Shown here one piece after another: positions 46,069-55,314 of a DNA stretch of 64,000 nucleotides (position 1 is the first letter of the stretch; each line of letters starts with the position of its first letter). The position numbers were made by a program, and so were the translations under genes. Under the pieces are notes generated by a model, which worked only from the letters and a program-made list of their open reading frames with translations, did not search any database and had not been told where the DNA came from. Source of the DNA: Rugamonas brunnea. GTDB lineage: Bacteria > Pseudomonadota > Gammaproteobacteria > Burkholderiales > Burkholderiaceae_D. The DNA is taken from contig NZ_JACEZT010000007.1 in the NCBI RefSeq assembly GCF_014042345.1, positions 1-64,000 of the forward strand, given 5' to 3'.

Positions 46069-48165
46069 ATGGCGGGGCAAACTCTAAACCCTAACCTCCT
46101 TCTTGCCGTACCCCTGGCGCCGCTGGCCGGCGCCGCGATCGCGGGCTTGTTCGGAACCCGATTCTTCGGGAACATGGTCGGCCGCAAGACGTCGCATACC
46201 GCGACGATTCTTGGCGTGCTGATTGCATTCATTCTGTCGGCGATGACGCTGTCAGACGTCATCGGCGGCGCCGGTTACAACGGCACCGTCTACAACTGGA
46301 TGACGGTGGCCGGCCTGAAGCTCGAAGTGGGCTTCCAGATCGACGCGCTGTCGGCGATGATGATGTGCGTGGTGACGTTTGTCTCGTTGATGGTGCACAT
46401 CTACACGATCGGCTACATGGCTGAAGATGAAGGCTACAACCGCTTCTTCGCCTACATCTCGCTGTTCACCTTCTCGATGCTGATGCTGGTGATGGCCAAC
46501 AACTTCCTGCAGCTGTTCTTCGGCTGGGAAGCGGTGGGTCTGGTCTCGTATCTGCTGATCGGTTTCTGGTACACCCGTCCGACGGCCATCGTGGCCAACA
46601 TGAAGGCCTTCCTGGTCAACCGCGTGGGCGACTTCGGCTTCATCCTCGGCATCGGCCTGCTGCTGGCCTACGCCGGCACCATGAACTACCAGGAAGTGTT
46701 CGCCAAGCGTGAAGCGCTGGCGGCCCTGACCCTGCCGGGCACGGACTGGATGCTGCTGACCGTGGCCTGCATTTGCCTGTTCATCGGCGCCATGGGTAAA
46801 TCGGCCCAGTTCCCGCTGCACGTGTGGCTGCCCGACTCGATGGAAGGCCCGACCCCGATCTCCGCACTGATCCACGCCGCCACCATGGTGACGGCCGGTA
46901 TCTTCATGGTGACCCGCATGTCGCCGCTGTTCGAACTGTCGGAAACGGCGCTGTCGTTCGTGTTGGTGATCGGCTCGATCACGGCCCTGTTCATGGGCTT
47001 CCTGGGCATCATCCAGAACGACATCAAGCGCGTGGTCGCTTACTCGACCCTGTCGCAGCTGGGCTACATGACCGTGGCCCTCGGTTCCTCGGCCTACTCG
47101 ATCGCCGTGTTCCACCTGATGACCCACGCCTTCTTCAAGGCACTGCTGTTCCTGGGCGCCGGTTCCGTCATCATCGGCATGCACCACGACCAGGACATCC
47201 GCAACATGGGCGGCCTGCGTAAATACATGCCGATCACCTGGATCACTTCGCTGCTCGGCTCGCTGGCCCTGATCGGCACGCCGTTCTTCTCCGGTTTCTA
47301 TTCCAAGGATTCGATCATCGAAGCCGTGGCGGAAACCCACATCGCCGGCGCCGGCTTCGCCAACTTCGCCGTGCTGGCTGGCGTGTTCGTGACCGCGTTC
47401 TACTCGTTCCGCATGTACTTCCTCGTGTTCCACGGCGAAGAGCGTTTCGGCAAGGCCCACGGCCATGACCACCACCACGCGCCGGCTGCCGCCGCGCATG
47501 ACGACCATGCCGCCCACGATTCGGACGCGCACCACGAAGAGGAAGAGGACGCACACGGCCACCACGGCCTGGGCCCTGGCGAGAAGCCGCACGAGTCGCC
47601 ATTCGTGGTCTGGTTCCCGCTGGTGATGCTGGCCATCCCATCGGTCATCATCGGCTACCTGACCATCGGTCCTATGCTGTTCGGCAAGTTCTTCAACGGC
47701 GTCGTGTTCGTCGGCGAGAACCACCACGCGATGGAAAAACTGGGCGAGGAATTCCACGGTCCGGTCGCCATGGCGATGCATGCGTTCACCTCGCTGCCGC
47801 TGGCGCTGGCCCTGGCTGGTGTGGCTTCGGCTTACTACTGCTACATGATCAACCCGCGCGTGCCGGCCTGGTTCTACGACAAGTTCCGCGCCATCCACAC
47901 GCTGCTGGACAACAAGTACTACATGGACAAGTTCAACGAGACCGTGTTCGCCGGCGGCGCTCGCCTGCTGGGCAATGGCCTGTGGAACGTGGGCGACCGC
48001 ACGCTGATCGACGGCCTCGTCGTGAACGGCAGCGCCAAGGTTGTGGAGTGGTTCTCGTCGCTGACCCGTCTGGCGCAGACCGGTTATATCTACCACTACG
48101 CGTTCATCATGATCCTCGGCATTCTGGGGTTCCTGGTCTACTTCCTGCCGTTTTGGCACGCTTAA
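46069..48165 (+). CDS. nuoL: NADH-quinone oxidoreductase subunit L
   Basis: This 698-residue antiporter-like proton pump lies at the far end of the membrane arm. The conserved core GWEAVGLVSYLLIGFWY and the lysine/histidine channel residues (HVWLPDSMEGPTPISALIHAATMV) are present, along with the long C-terminal lateral helix. Unlike the E. coli protein, residues about 465-503 form an insertion very rich in His, Asp and Glu (GHDHHHAP, HDDHAAHDSDAHHEEEEDAHGHH) in a loop between helices, a potential metal-binding tract. Confidence 0.97.
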   Translation: MAGQTLNPNLLLAVPLAPLAGAAIAGLFGTRFFGNMVGRKTSHTATILGVLIAFILSAMTLSDVIGGAGYNGTVYNWMTVAGLKLEVGFQIDALSAMMMCVVTFVSLMVHIYTIGYMAEDEGYNRFFAYISLFTFSMLMLVMANNFLQLFFGWEAVGLVSYLLIGFWYTRPTAIVANMKAFLVNRVGDFGFILGIGLLLAYAGTMNYQEVFAKREALAALTLPGTDWMLLTVACICLFIGAMGKSAQFPLHVWLPDSMEGPTPISALIHAATMVTAGIFMVTRMSPLFELSETALSFVLVIGSITALFMGFLGIIQNDIKRVVAYSTLSQLGYMTVALGSSAYSIAVFHLMTHAFFKALLFLGAGSVIIGMHHDQDIRNMGGLRKYMPITWITSLLGSLALIGTPFFSGFYSKDSIIEAVAETHIAGAGFANFAVLAGVFVTAFYSFRMYFLVFHGEERFGKAHGHDHHHAPAAAAHDDHAAHDSDAHHEEEEDAHGHHGLGPGEKPHESPFVVWFPLVMLAIPSVIIGYLTIGPMLFGKFFNGVVFVGENHHAMEKLGEEFHGPVAMAMHAFTSLPLALALAGVASAYYCYMINPRVPAWFYDKFRAIHTLLDNKYYMDKFNETVFAGGARLLGNGLWNVGDRTLIDGLVVNGSAKVVEWFSSLTRLAQTGYIYHYAFIMILGILGFLVYFLPFWHA

Positions 48166-48196
48166 TTAGCTGAACCGCATAGAGATAAAGATAACC

Positions 48197-49696
48197 ATGA
48201 TGCAGTCAATTTCTACATTACCTCCGTTCCTGAGCCTGGCGATCTGGGTGCCGATCGCCTTCGGCTTGCTGGTGCTGGCATTCGGCCGCGACAGCAACGC
48301 CGGCATGGTGCGCGTCGGTTCGCTGATCGGTTCGCTGGTCAGCTTCGCGCTGACCCTGCCGCTGATCTCCCACTTCGACAACGCCGCCCACGGCATGCAG
48401 TTCGTCGAGAAGTCGCCGTGGATCGAGCGCTTCAACATCCTGTACTCGCTGGGCATCGACGGCCTGTCGCTGTGGTTCGTGCCGCTGACGGCCTTCATCA
48501 CCGTGATCGTCGTGATCTCGGCCTGGCAAGTGATCCAGAAGCGCGTGGCCCAGTACATGGGCGCGTTCCTGATCCTGTCGGGCCTGATGATCGGCGTGTT
48601 CTGCGCCATGGACGGCCTGCTGTTCTACTTCTTCTTCGAAGCCACGCTGATCCCGATGTACATCATCATCGGTATCTGGGGCGGCGAGAACCGCGTGTAC
48701 GCGTCGTTCAAGTTCTTCCTGTACACCTTCTTCGGCTCGCTGCTGACGCTGATCGCCATCATCTACCTGTACAACGTGTCCGGCGGTTCGTTCGACATCC
48801 TGACCTGGCACCGCACCCCGCTGACGATGCGTGAGCAGATCTTCATCTTCATCGCCTTCCTGATGGCCTTCGCCGTCAAGGTGCCGATGTTCCCGGTCCA
48901 CACCTGGCTGCCCGACGTCCACGTGGAAGCGCCAACCGGCGGTTCCGCCGTGCTGGCCGCCATCATGCTGAAGCTGGGCGCCTACGGTTTCGTCCGTTTC
49001 TCGCTGCCGATCACCCCGGACGCGTCGCACTACATGGCCAACTTCATCATCACGCTGTCGCTGATCGCCGTGGTCTACATCGGCCTGGTGGCCCTGGTGC
49101 AGAAGGACATGAAGAAGCTGGTTGCTTACTCGTCGATCGCCCACATGGGCTTCGTCACCCTGGGCTTCTTCCTGTTTAACGACATGGCAGTGCAGGGCGG
49201 CCTGGTGCAGATGATCTCGCACGGCTTCATCTCCGGCGCAATGTTCCTGTGCATCGGCGTGCTGTACGACCGCGCCCACTCGCGCCAGATCGCCGACTAC
49301 GGTGGCGTCGTCAACAAGATGCCGAAATTCGCCGCGCTGTTCATCTTCTTCTCGATGGCCAACTGCGGTCTGCCCGCCACCTCCGGTTTCGTGGGTGAAT
49401 TCATGGTGATCCTGGGCGCCGTCAAGGCCAACTTCTGGATCGGCATGATCGCCGCCACCGCGCTGATCTTCGGCGCCGCCTACTCGCTGTGGATGGCCAA
49501 GCGCGTCATCTTCGGCAAGGTGGCCAACCACCACGTGGCCGAGCTGACCGACATCGGTGCCCGCGAGTTCGTAATGCTGGGCCTGCTGGCCGCGGCCGTG
49601 CTGGCCATGGGCCTGTACCCCGCGCCGTTCACCGACACGATGCAAACCTCGGTCGCGGACCTGCTCGCGCACGTAGCGCACAGCAAGCTGCCTTAA
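48197..49696 (+). CDS. nuoM: NADH-quinone oxidoreductase subunit M
   Basis: The 499-residue antiporter-like proton-pumping subunit has about 14 helices. The conserved FFFEATLIPMYIIIGIWGGE holds the pump glutamate and KVPMFPVHTWLPDVHVEAPT the channel region, with the broken-helix lysine in VALVQKDMKKLVAYSSIAHMG. Length is normal for the family. Confidence 0.97.
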   Translation: MMQSISTLPPFLSLAIWVPIAFGLLVLAFGRDSNAGMVRVGSLIGSLVSFALTLPLISHFDNAAHGMQFVEKSPWIERFNILYSLGIDGLSLWFVPLTAFITVIVVISAWQVIQKRVAQYMGAFLILSGLMIGVFCAMDGLLFYFFFEATLIPMYIIIGIWGGENRVYASFKFFLYTFFGSLLTLIAIIYLYNVSGGSFDILTWHRTPLTMREQIFIFIAFLMAFAVKVPMFPVHTWLPDVHVEAPTGGSAVLAAIMLKLGAYGFVRFSLPITPDASHYMANFIITLSLIAVVYIGLVALVQKDMKKLVAYSSIAHMGFVTLGFFLFNDMAVQGGLVQMISHGFISGAMFLCIGVLYDRAHSRQIADYGGVVNKMPKFAALFIFFSMANCGLPATSGFVGEFMVILGAVKANFWIGMIAATALIFGAAYSLWMAKRVIFGKVANHHVAELTDIGAREFVMLGLLAAAVLAMGLYPAPFTDTMQTSVADLLAHVAHSKLP

Positions 49697-49717
49697 GAAG
49701 AAAACGGAAACGCCTAC

Positions 49718-51202
49718 ATGAATACCACCAACATGATCCCGCTCTACGCAGAAGTCTTTCTGCTGGTCGCCGCGTCGGCGATCCTGCTGATCGATATGTT
49801 CCTGTCCGAGGGCAAGCGTTCGATCACGTACGTACTGTCGCTGCTGACGCTGCTCGTTTGCGGCTACTTCAGCTATGTCGACTACGCGGCTGGCACCACG
49901 GTCTACACGTTCAACAATATGTTCGTGTCCGACCCGATGTCCAACCTGCTCAAGCTGTTCACCTACGTCTCGGTCGGCATGACGCTGATCTATGCGCGCC
50001 AGTACGCCACCGACCGTGGCATGCTGAGCGGCAACCTGGGCGGCGAGTTCTATGTGCTGGCCCTGTTCTCGCTGCTGGGCCAGATGGTCATGATCTCCGG
50101 TAACAGCCTGCTGTCCATCTACCTCGGCATCGAACTGATGTCGCTGGCCCTGTACGCGCTGGTGGCCCTGCGCCGCGACAACGCCCAGGCCACCGAAGCG
50201 GCCATGAAGTACTTCATCCTGGGCGCCATGGCCTCGGGCTTCCTGCTGTACGGCATGTCGATGATCTACGGCGCCACCGGCACGCTGGACCTGTCCAAGG
50301 TGGCGCTGGCCGCCGCCTCGGGCACCATCAAGCCCACCATCCTGGTGTTCGGCCTGGTGTTCCTGGTGGCCGGTCTGGCCTTCAAGCTGGGCGCCGTGCC
50401 ATTCCACATGTGGGTGCCGGACGTTTATCAAGGTTCGCCGACCGCCGTGACCCTGCTGCTGGGCGGCGCGCCCAAGCTGGCCACCTTCGCCGTCTGCATC
50501 CGCCTGCTGGTGGAAGGCCTGCTGCCGATGGCCGTGGACTGGCAGCAGATGCTGCTGGTGCTGGCCGTGCTGTCGCTGGCCATCGGTAACCTGACCGCTA
50601 TCGCCCAGAGCAACATCAAGCGCATGCTGGCGTACTCGACCATCGCCCAGATGGGCTTCGTGCTGCTGGGCCTGCTGGCTGGCGTGGTCGGCACCAACCG
50701 CACCGGCGCCCCGGCCGCCTACAGCGCCGCCATGTTCTACGCCATCACCTACGTGATGACCACGGCCGGCAGCTTCGGCATGATCATGGTGCTGGCCCGC
50801 GCCGGCTTCGAAGCGGACGAACTGGCCGACTTCAAGGGTCTGAGCAAGCGCAACGGCTGGTATGCCGTGCTGATGTCGATCATGATGTTCTCGCTGGCCG
50901 GTGTGCCGCCGATGCTGGGCTTCGCCGCCAAGTTCTCGGTGCTGGCCGCCGTGCTCGGTACCGGCCAGATCTGGCTGACCGTGCTGGCCGTCATGTTCTC
51001 GCTGATCGGCGCGTTCTACTACCTGCGCGTCGTGAAGATGATGTGGTTCGATGAGCCGACCGACAGCACCCCGCTGTCCATCCCCGGCGACATGAACCTG
51101 GTGCTGAGCCTGAACGGCCTGGCGCTGGTGGTGGTGGGCATGCTGCCCGGCCCGCTGCTGGCCTCGTGCCTGAGCGCCATGACCAAGACGCTCAACACCT
51201 GA
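49718..51202 (+). CDS. nuoN: NADH-quinone oxidoreductase subunit N
   Basis: The 494-residue antiporter-like proton pump is next to the quinone arm. Blocks typical of the family are [36 protein letters not shown] and [20 protein letters not shown]. Its stop overlaps the DUF2818 start by one base (TGATG), so the last gene is translated with it. Confidence 0.97.
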   Translation: MNTTNMIPLYAEVFLLVAASAILLIDMFLSEGKRSITYVLSLLTLLVCGYFSYVDYAAGTTVYTFNNMFVSDPMSNLLKLFTYVSVGMTLIYARQYATDRGMLSGNLGGEFYVLALFSLLGQMVMISGNSLLSIYLGIELMSLALYALVALRRDNAQATEAAMKYFILGAMASGFLLYGMSMIYGATGTLDLSKVALAAASGTIKPTILVFGLVFLVAGLAFKLGAVPFHMWVPDVYQGSPTAVTLLLGGAPKLATFAVCIRLLVEGLLPMAVDWQQMLLVLAVLSLAIGNLTAIAQSNIKRMLAYSTIAQMGFVLLGLLAGVVGTNRTGAPAAYSAAMFYAITYVMTTAGSFGMIMVLARAGFEADELADFKGLSKRNGWYAVLMSIMMFSLAGVPPMLGFAAKFSVLAAVLGTGQIWLTVLAVMFSLIGAFYYLRVVKMMWFDEPTDSTPLSIPGDMNLVLSLNGLALVVVGMLPGPLLASCLSAMTKTLNT

Positions 51203-51531
51203 TGGAAGTGTCTTCCGCCAGCTGGCTGGTGATAGCCCTGACTATCCTGGCCGCCAACCTGCCTTTCTTCAATGACAAGGTGTTCGCCGTGGTGCCGCTC
51301 AAGCGGCATCCGGGCGACCCGCGGACAGTGCGGCGCAAGCCGTTCTGGCTGCGGCTGGTGGAGATGGTGGTGCTGTATTTCGCCGTGGGGGCGGCCGGTT
51401 TTGCCCTGGAAGCCCGCATCGGCACCCCTTTCCCCCAGACGTGGGAGTTCTACGCGATCACGGCCTGTCTCTTTATCGTGCTCGCCTTTCCTGGATTTGT
51501 AGTACGCTACCTGCGCAAACACCACACCTGA
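51202..51531 (+). CDS. DUF2818 family membrane protein
   Basis: The 109-residue protein has three predicted membrane helices (residues 6-22, LVIALTILAANLPFF; about 50-70; about 84-103). The family is found in betaproteobacteria, mostly at the end of the Complex I operon, as here, where it overlaps the nuoN stop. A role in assembly or stability of the membrane arm is plausible, but I know of no demonstrated function. Confidence 0.9.
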   Translation: MEVSSASWLVIALTILAANLPFFNDKVFAVVPLKRHPGDPRTVRRKPFWLRLVEMVVLYFAVGAAGFALEARIGTPFPQTWEFYAITACLFIVLAFPGFVVRYLRKHHT

Positions 51532-51562
51532 TATACTAGCCCTAGGGCAACATGGAGTGCGC

Positions 51563-52120
51563 ATGGATAAGCATCTGAAAGAAGTCCGCGTCGACGGTGA
51601 AATGGCTTACGAAGGCAAGTTCCTCAAGGTCCAGAAGGACAAGGTGGCACTGCCGGACGGCCAGCACACGTCGCGCGAGTACATCCGTCATCCGGGCGCG
51701 GTCGTCATCCTGCCGTTGCTCGACGATGGCACCGTGTTGATGGAACGGCAATTCCGTTATCCGCTCAATCAAGTTTTCATCGAATTTCCCGCTGGTAAGA
51801 TCGACCCGGACGAGGACCCGCTCGCTTGCGCCAAGCGCGAGCTGGAGGAGGAAACCGGCTACACGGCCACGGATTGGCAATTTGTCAGCGTGATCCACAA
51901 CGCCATCGCCTACTCGGACGAGCACCTCGACCTCTACCTGGCGCGCGGCCTGAAAGCGGGCACGGCCAAGCTGGACGACGGCGAATTCCTGGAAACCTTC
52001 ACCGCCACCATCGACGAGCTGCTGGACTGGGTCCGCAGCGGCAAGATCACCGACGTCAAGACCGTCATCGGCGTGTTCTGGCTCGACAAACTGCGCGCCG
52101 GCGCCTGGAAGCTGGACTGA
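51563..52120 (+). CDS. NUDIX hydrolase, ADP-ribose pyrophosphatase type
   Basis: The 185-residue cytoplasmic hydrolase acts on nucleoside diphosphates linked to another moiety, most likely ADP-ribose. The Nudix box is seen in GKIDPDEDPLACAKRELEEETGY (all catalytic glutamates present), preceded by FRYPLNQVFIEFPAG, typical of the ADP-ribose group. The ATG at 51563 has GGAG upstream; a GTG two codons earlier is possible. It follows DUF2818 by 31 bases and precedes the next gene by 3 bases. Confidence 0.92.
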   Translation: MDKHLKEVRVDGEMAYEGKFLKVQKDKVALPDGQHTSREYIRHPGAVVILPLLDDGTVLMERQFRYPLNQVFIEFPAGKIDPDEDPLACAKRELEEETGYTATDWQFVSVIHNAIAYSDEHLDLYLARGLKAGTAKLDDGEFLETFTATIDELLDWVRSGKITDVKTVIGVFWLDKLRAGAWKLD

Positions 52121-52123
52121 GCC

Positions 52124-52840
52124 ATGCTGTCGCTGCGGCCATTCCGGTTTCTATGCCGTTCGCTGCTCGCGCTGGCCTGCCTGCTGGCCGCGACGGCCGC
52201 GCACGCGGAACGCACGCCGTTCCAGATCCGTTGTGAAGATTCGCTCAGCAAAACTGTCACCGTGCTCACGGCCCAGCAAAGCGGCTACACCGTGGACACC
52301 CACCTGTCCTACAACGCCCTTACTACCATGCACGGGCTGGCGGCCGGCGCCGTCAAGGTGGCCGGGCTGACCCAGACCGATTCGCGCGTCAAGATGGGTT
52401 ACACGGGCACGCTGCTGCAGGACCCGGACAGCGGCTACGAGTGCATCGCGCCGAAGATCGAGGTCAAGCTGTACTATGTGCCCGTGGTGATCTACGTGGC
52501 CCGTGAATTCCCGGTCGGCTCCTGCGCCTACAAGGAAATCCTCAACCACGAGCTGCGCCACATGAACGCCTACATGCAGCATTTGCCCAAGGTGGAAAAG
52601 ACGGTGCGCGCGGCGCTGGCCAAGCGCTTCCAGGACAAGCCGCTGTACGCGCCGTCGGGCACGGCCATGTCGGCTTTGTCGCATGAGGTCGATAACGGCT
52701 GGATGGTCTACATCAAGGAAGAAATGCACAAGGTGGACGCCGAACAGGCCCGCATCGACGCGCCCGAAGAATATGCGCGCCTGAGCCAGGCCTGCGGCGG
52801 CGAGATCCGCAACGTGCTCAGTGGCGGCCACTCCTTCTGA
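52124..52840 (+). CDS. Secreted protein with HExxH zinc-protease-like motif
   Basis: The 238-residue exported protein has a signal peptide (SLLALACLLAATAAHA). At residues 142-146, in EILNHELRHMNAY, it carries HELRH, a perfect HExxH zincin motif, with possible third ligands further on (HEVDNGW near 184). The rest is a single domain with a few cysteines (CEDS, YECIAP, GSCAYKE, QACGGE) that could form disulfides. I do not recognise the family for certain; it recalls small predicted secreted Zn-dependent proteases such as DUF922. It lies 3 bases after the NUDIX gene and 16 before ispD, so it sits within an otherwise housekeeping operon. Activity is unproven. Confidence 0.8.
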   Translation: MLSLRPFRFLCRSLLALACLLAATAAHAERTPFQIRCEDSLSKTVTVLTAQQSGYTVDTHLSYNALTTMHGLAAGAVKVAGLTQTDSRVKMGYTGTLLQDPDSGYECIAPKIEVKLYYVPVVIYVAREFPVGSCAYKEILNHELRHMNAYMQHLPKVEKTVRAALAKRFQDKPLYAPSGTAMSALSHEVDNGWMVYIKEEMHKVDAEQARIDAPEEYARLSQACGGEIRNVLSGGHSF

Positions 52841-52856
52841 ACCATAGCAAGCACTG

Positions 52857-53570
52857 ATGACTGACAACACCGCTGGCGCGCCGCGCCACTACGCCCTGAT
52901 TCCTGCGGCGGGCGTGGGCGCCCGCATGGCGGCCGACGGCCCCAAGCAATACCTGACCGTGGGCGGCAAGCCCATGCTGCGCCATGCGCTGGAAGCCTTC
53001 CTGGCCAGCGACCGCATTGCCCACACCTACATCGTGGTCAGCCCGGCCGACGGCCAGATCGATGCCGTGGTGCCGCCCGGCCTGGATGGCGTGACGGTGC
53101 TGCGCTGCGGCGGCGCCACCCGCATGGAAACCGTGCAGAACGCCTTGCACGCGCTGCGCGCGCAGGTGCGCGATGGCGACAGCATCCTCGTGCATGACGC
53201 CGCCCGTCCGGGGCTGACGCCGGCACTGATCGCCCGCCTGATCGATGGCGTGGCCGGCGACCCGGCCGGCGGCCTGCTGGCGCTGCCCGTGGTCGACACG
53301 GTCAAGCGCGCGGCCGGCGGTCAGGTCGCCACTGTCCCGCGCGACGGCCTGTGGCTGGCGCAAACGCCGCAGATGTTCCCCTACGCGCTGCTGCGCCGCG
53401 CGCTGGACGCGGCCACCGACGCCAGCGCCATCACGGACGACGCCAGCGCCGTGGAGGCGCTGGGTCTGTCGCCCCGGCTGGTGCCCGGCGATCCGCGCAA
53501 CCTGAAAGTCACGCTGCCGGCCGACGTCCGCATCGCTGAAATGTATTTGGCCCAACCCACTTCGAATTGA
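52857..53570 (+). CDS. ispD: 2-C-methyl-D-erythritol 4-phosphate cytidylyltransferase
   Basis: The 237-residue enzyme makes CDP-methylerythritol in the non-mevalonate isoprenoid pathway. The nucleotide-binding start [18 protein letters not shown], the block [11 protein letters not shown] and the C-terminal [16 protein letters not shown] are characteristic. It stands 8 bases before ispF, the usual pairing. Confidence 0.97.
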   Translation: MTDNTAGAPRHYALIPAAGVGARMAADGPKQYLTVGGKPMLRHALEAFLASDRIAHTYIVVSPADGQIDAVVPPGLDGVTVLRCGGATRMETVQNALHALRAQVRDGDSILVHDAARPGLTPALIARLIDGVAGDPAGGLLALPVVDTVKRAAGGQVATVPRDGLWLAQTPQMFPYALLRRALDAATDASAITDDASAVEALGLSPRLVPGDPRNLKVTLPADVRIAEMYLAQPTSN

Positions 53571-53578
53571 GCACCGCC

Positions 53579-54076
53579 ATGAATCCCACTCCCGCACTCC
53601 CGTTCCGCATCGGCCAGGGCTATGACTGCCACAAGCTGGTGGAAGGCCGCAAGCTCATCATCGGCGGTGTCACGATTCCGCACCACGTGGGCCTGCTCGG
53701 CCATTCCGATGCCGATGTGCTGTTGCACGCGATCACGGACGCCATCCTGGGCGCCGCCGCGCTGGGCGATATCGGCAAGCATTTCCCGGATACCGATCCG
53801 CAATTCAAGGGCGCCGACTCGCGCACGCTGCTGCGCGAAGCGTGCAAGCGCGTGGTGGCCACCGGCTACGTGATCGGCAACATCGACGCCACCATCATCG
53901 CCCAGCAACCGAAGATGGCGCCCCACATCGCCGCCATGTGCGCCCACGTGGCCGAGGATCTGGGCGTGGCCGTGGGCCAGGTCAACATCAAGGCCAAGAC
54001 CAACGAGAAACTCGGCTACCTGGGGCGCGAGGAAGGCATCGCGGCGGAAGCGGTGGCCTTGCTGATCCGCGCGTAA
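53579..54076 (+). CDS. ispF: 2-C-methyl-D-erythritol 2,4-cyclodiphosphate synthase
   Basis: The 165-residue trimeric enzyme forms the cyclodiphosphate in the isoprenoid pathway. Metal ligands are visible in [21 protein letters not shown] and [12 protein letters not shown]. The start at 53579 gives [16 protein letters not shown]; a start four codons earlier (53567) would overlap ispD. Confidence 0.97.
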   Translation: MNPTPALPFRIGQGYDCHKLVEGRKLIIGGVTIPHHVGLLGHSDADVLLHAITDAILGAAALGDIGKHFPDTDPQFKGADSRTLLREACKRVVATGYVIGNIDATIIAQQPKMAPHIAAMCAHVAEDLGVAVGQVNIKAKTNEKLGYLGREEGIAAEAVALLIRA

Positions 54077-54185
54077 CGCCGTCTGCGCACAAGAATCGTC
54101 TTGTGCAATTTGAAAGAATGTCTATATACTAACATTTCTCGGAATTACAACCAGGACTATCCGTCCTATCTCTGGAGAAATCAGT

Positions 54186-54899
54186 ATGCGAACCATTCTT
54201 GCCGCGCTTGCCCTAGCGACTCCGCTGTTCGCCCAGGCCGCGATCCCTGATGTGCACACCCGGACGCTCGACCTGAGTTCCATCGTCGATAATGCGGACT
54301 CACAGATGTTGGATGTGCTGGGCGTCGGAAACGGCGTCGTCACCGTCACCACGGCCCCCTGGCAAACCATCCACCATGATCTGGTCGCCGGTGGCAGCTT
54401 GCCTACCGTGAGCGAATACATGCTCTCCATGACGCTGACACCTGCCACCGGTTATGTCATCACGGGGTATTCGATCTCGGCATCGGTGTCGGGCGTCTTG
54501 AAGACCCCGGAAAAACCCCCTGAGGCCAATGGTACCTGGGTGCCGGGCCAGGCGAGCAACGAGGCCGTCATCTACCTGCCGGATGCGCAGGGTGGTCTCA
54601 CCTCCGGGAGAATGAACAATGTCACTACCGCCACGCCGTTTGAATATGGCGTGCACGGCCTGTCGATCAGCCACGCTACCCACCTCCAATTCGGCACTTT
54701 CGCCAACGCGTCTGCGGCTTACGCGAGCTGGGACGACATGTTCGGCACCAACAAGCTAAGCTCGTACGCCAAGATGGATGTCAGCGCGCCGTCACTGACG
54801 ATTTACACGGCGTTGGCGCCGGTGCCCGAACCTGAGACCTGGGGCATGCTGCTGGCTGGCGTTGCCGTGATCGGTATGGTCAAACGCCGCAAACACTGA
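54186..54899 (+). CDS. PEP-CTERM exoprotein
   Basis: The 237-residue secreted protein has a signal peptide (RTILAALALATPLFAQAA) and a complete PEP-CTERM tail (VPEPETWGMLLAGVAVIGM followed by KRRKH). It should be cut and sorted by an exosortase encoded elsewhere. The beta-rich body (DLSSIVDNADSQMLDVLGV, TPATGYVITGYSISASVSG) has no recognised domain. It is monocistronic, about 110 bases after ispF, with an A+T-rich upstream region likely to hold its promoter. Confidence 0.92.
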   Translation: MRTILAALALATPLFAQAAIPDVHTRTLDLSSIVDNADSQMLDVLGVGNGVVTVTTAPWQTIHHDLVAGGSLPTVSEYMLSMTLTPATGYVITGYSISASVSGVLKTPEKPPEANGTWVPGQASNEAVIYLPDAQGGLTSGRMNNVTTATPFEYGVHGLSISHATHLQFGTFANASAAYASWDDMFGTNKLSSYAKMDVSAPSLTIYTALAPVPEPETWGMLLAGVAVIGMVKRRKH

Positions 54900-55314
54900 G
54901 CGTCTGGCCGGACTTTTAGCGAGCCAGGGAGGGGGCGAGGGGCGCTTTCCGCTGCTCCAATCCACCACACCGTTGTTGCAGAATGGTACGGTCGTGCCTG
55001 CGTTCTGTCAGGCACGACACGCTTTACTGGCGTCCGCATGGCGCCACATCCGCCACGATTCAGCCGCTATCCATCCGCAATCCAGCCGCAATGCCGCGTG
55101 CGTGCCAGCGCCGCCTGCGCCCAACCCCTGTCCCGTCAATTTTACGTCACTCAGGCAGCGTAAATGGCCTGCTACTTGCTTCCCCTGATGACTGTATGGT
55201 CTTCGGCACGCGCCGCCGGTCGTCGTTGCGGCAAACGTTGTCGTTGTTCATGCTGGTGCCACACGCTGCGCGTCATGGGCATGTTGGCTGTCACTATCTG
55301 AACTGGAACGCACT
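54900..55314 (+). other. Intergenic region between PEP-CTERM and Cache-protein genes
   Basis: This 415-base stretch has no convincing gene; short open frames in it lack ribosome-binding sites and family resemblance. I see no clear terminator or consensus promoter. Confidence 0.5.
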
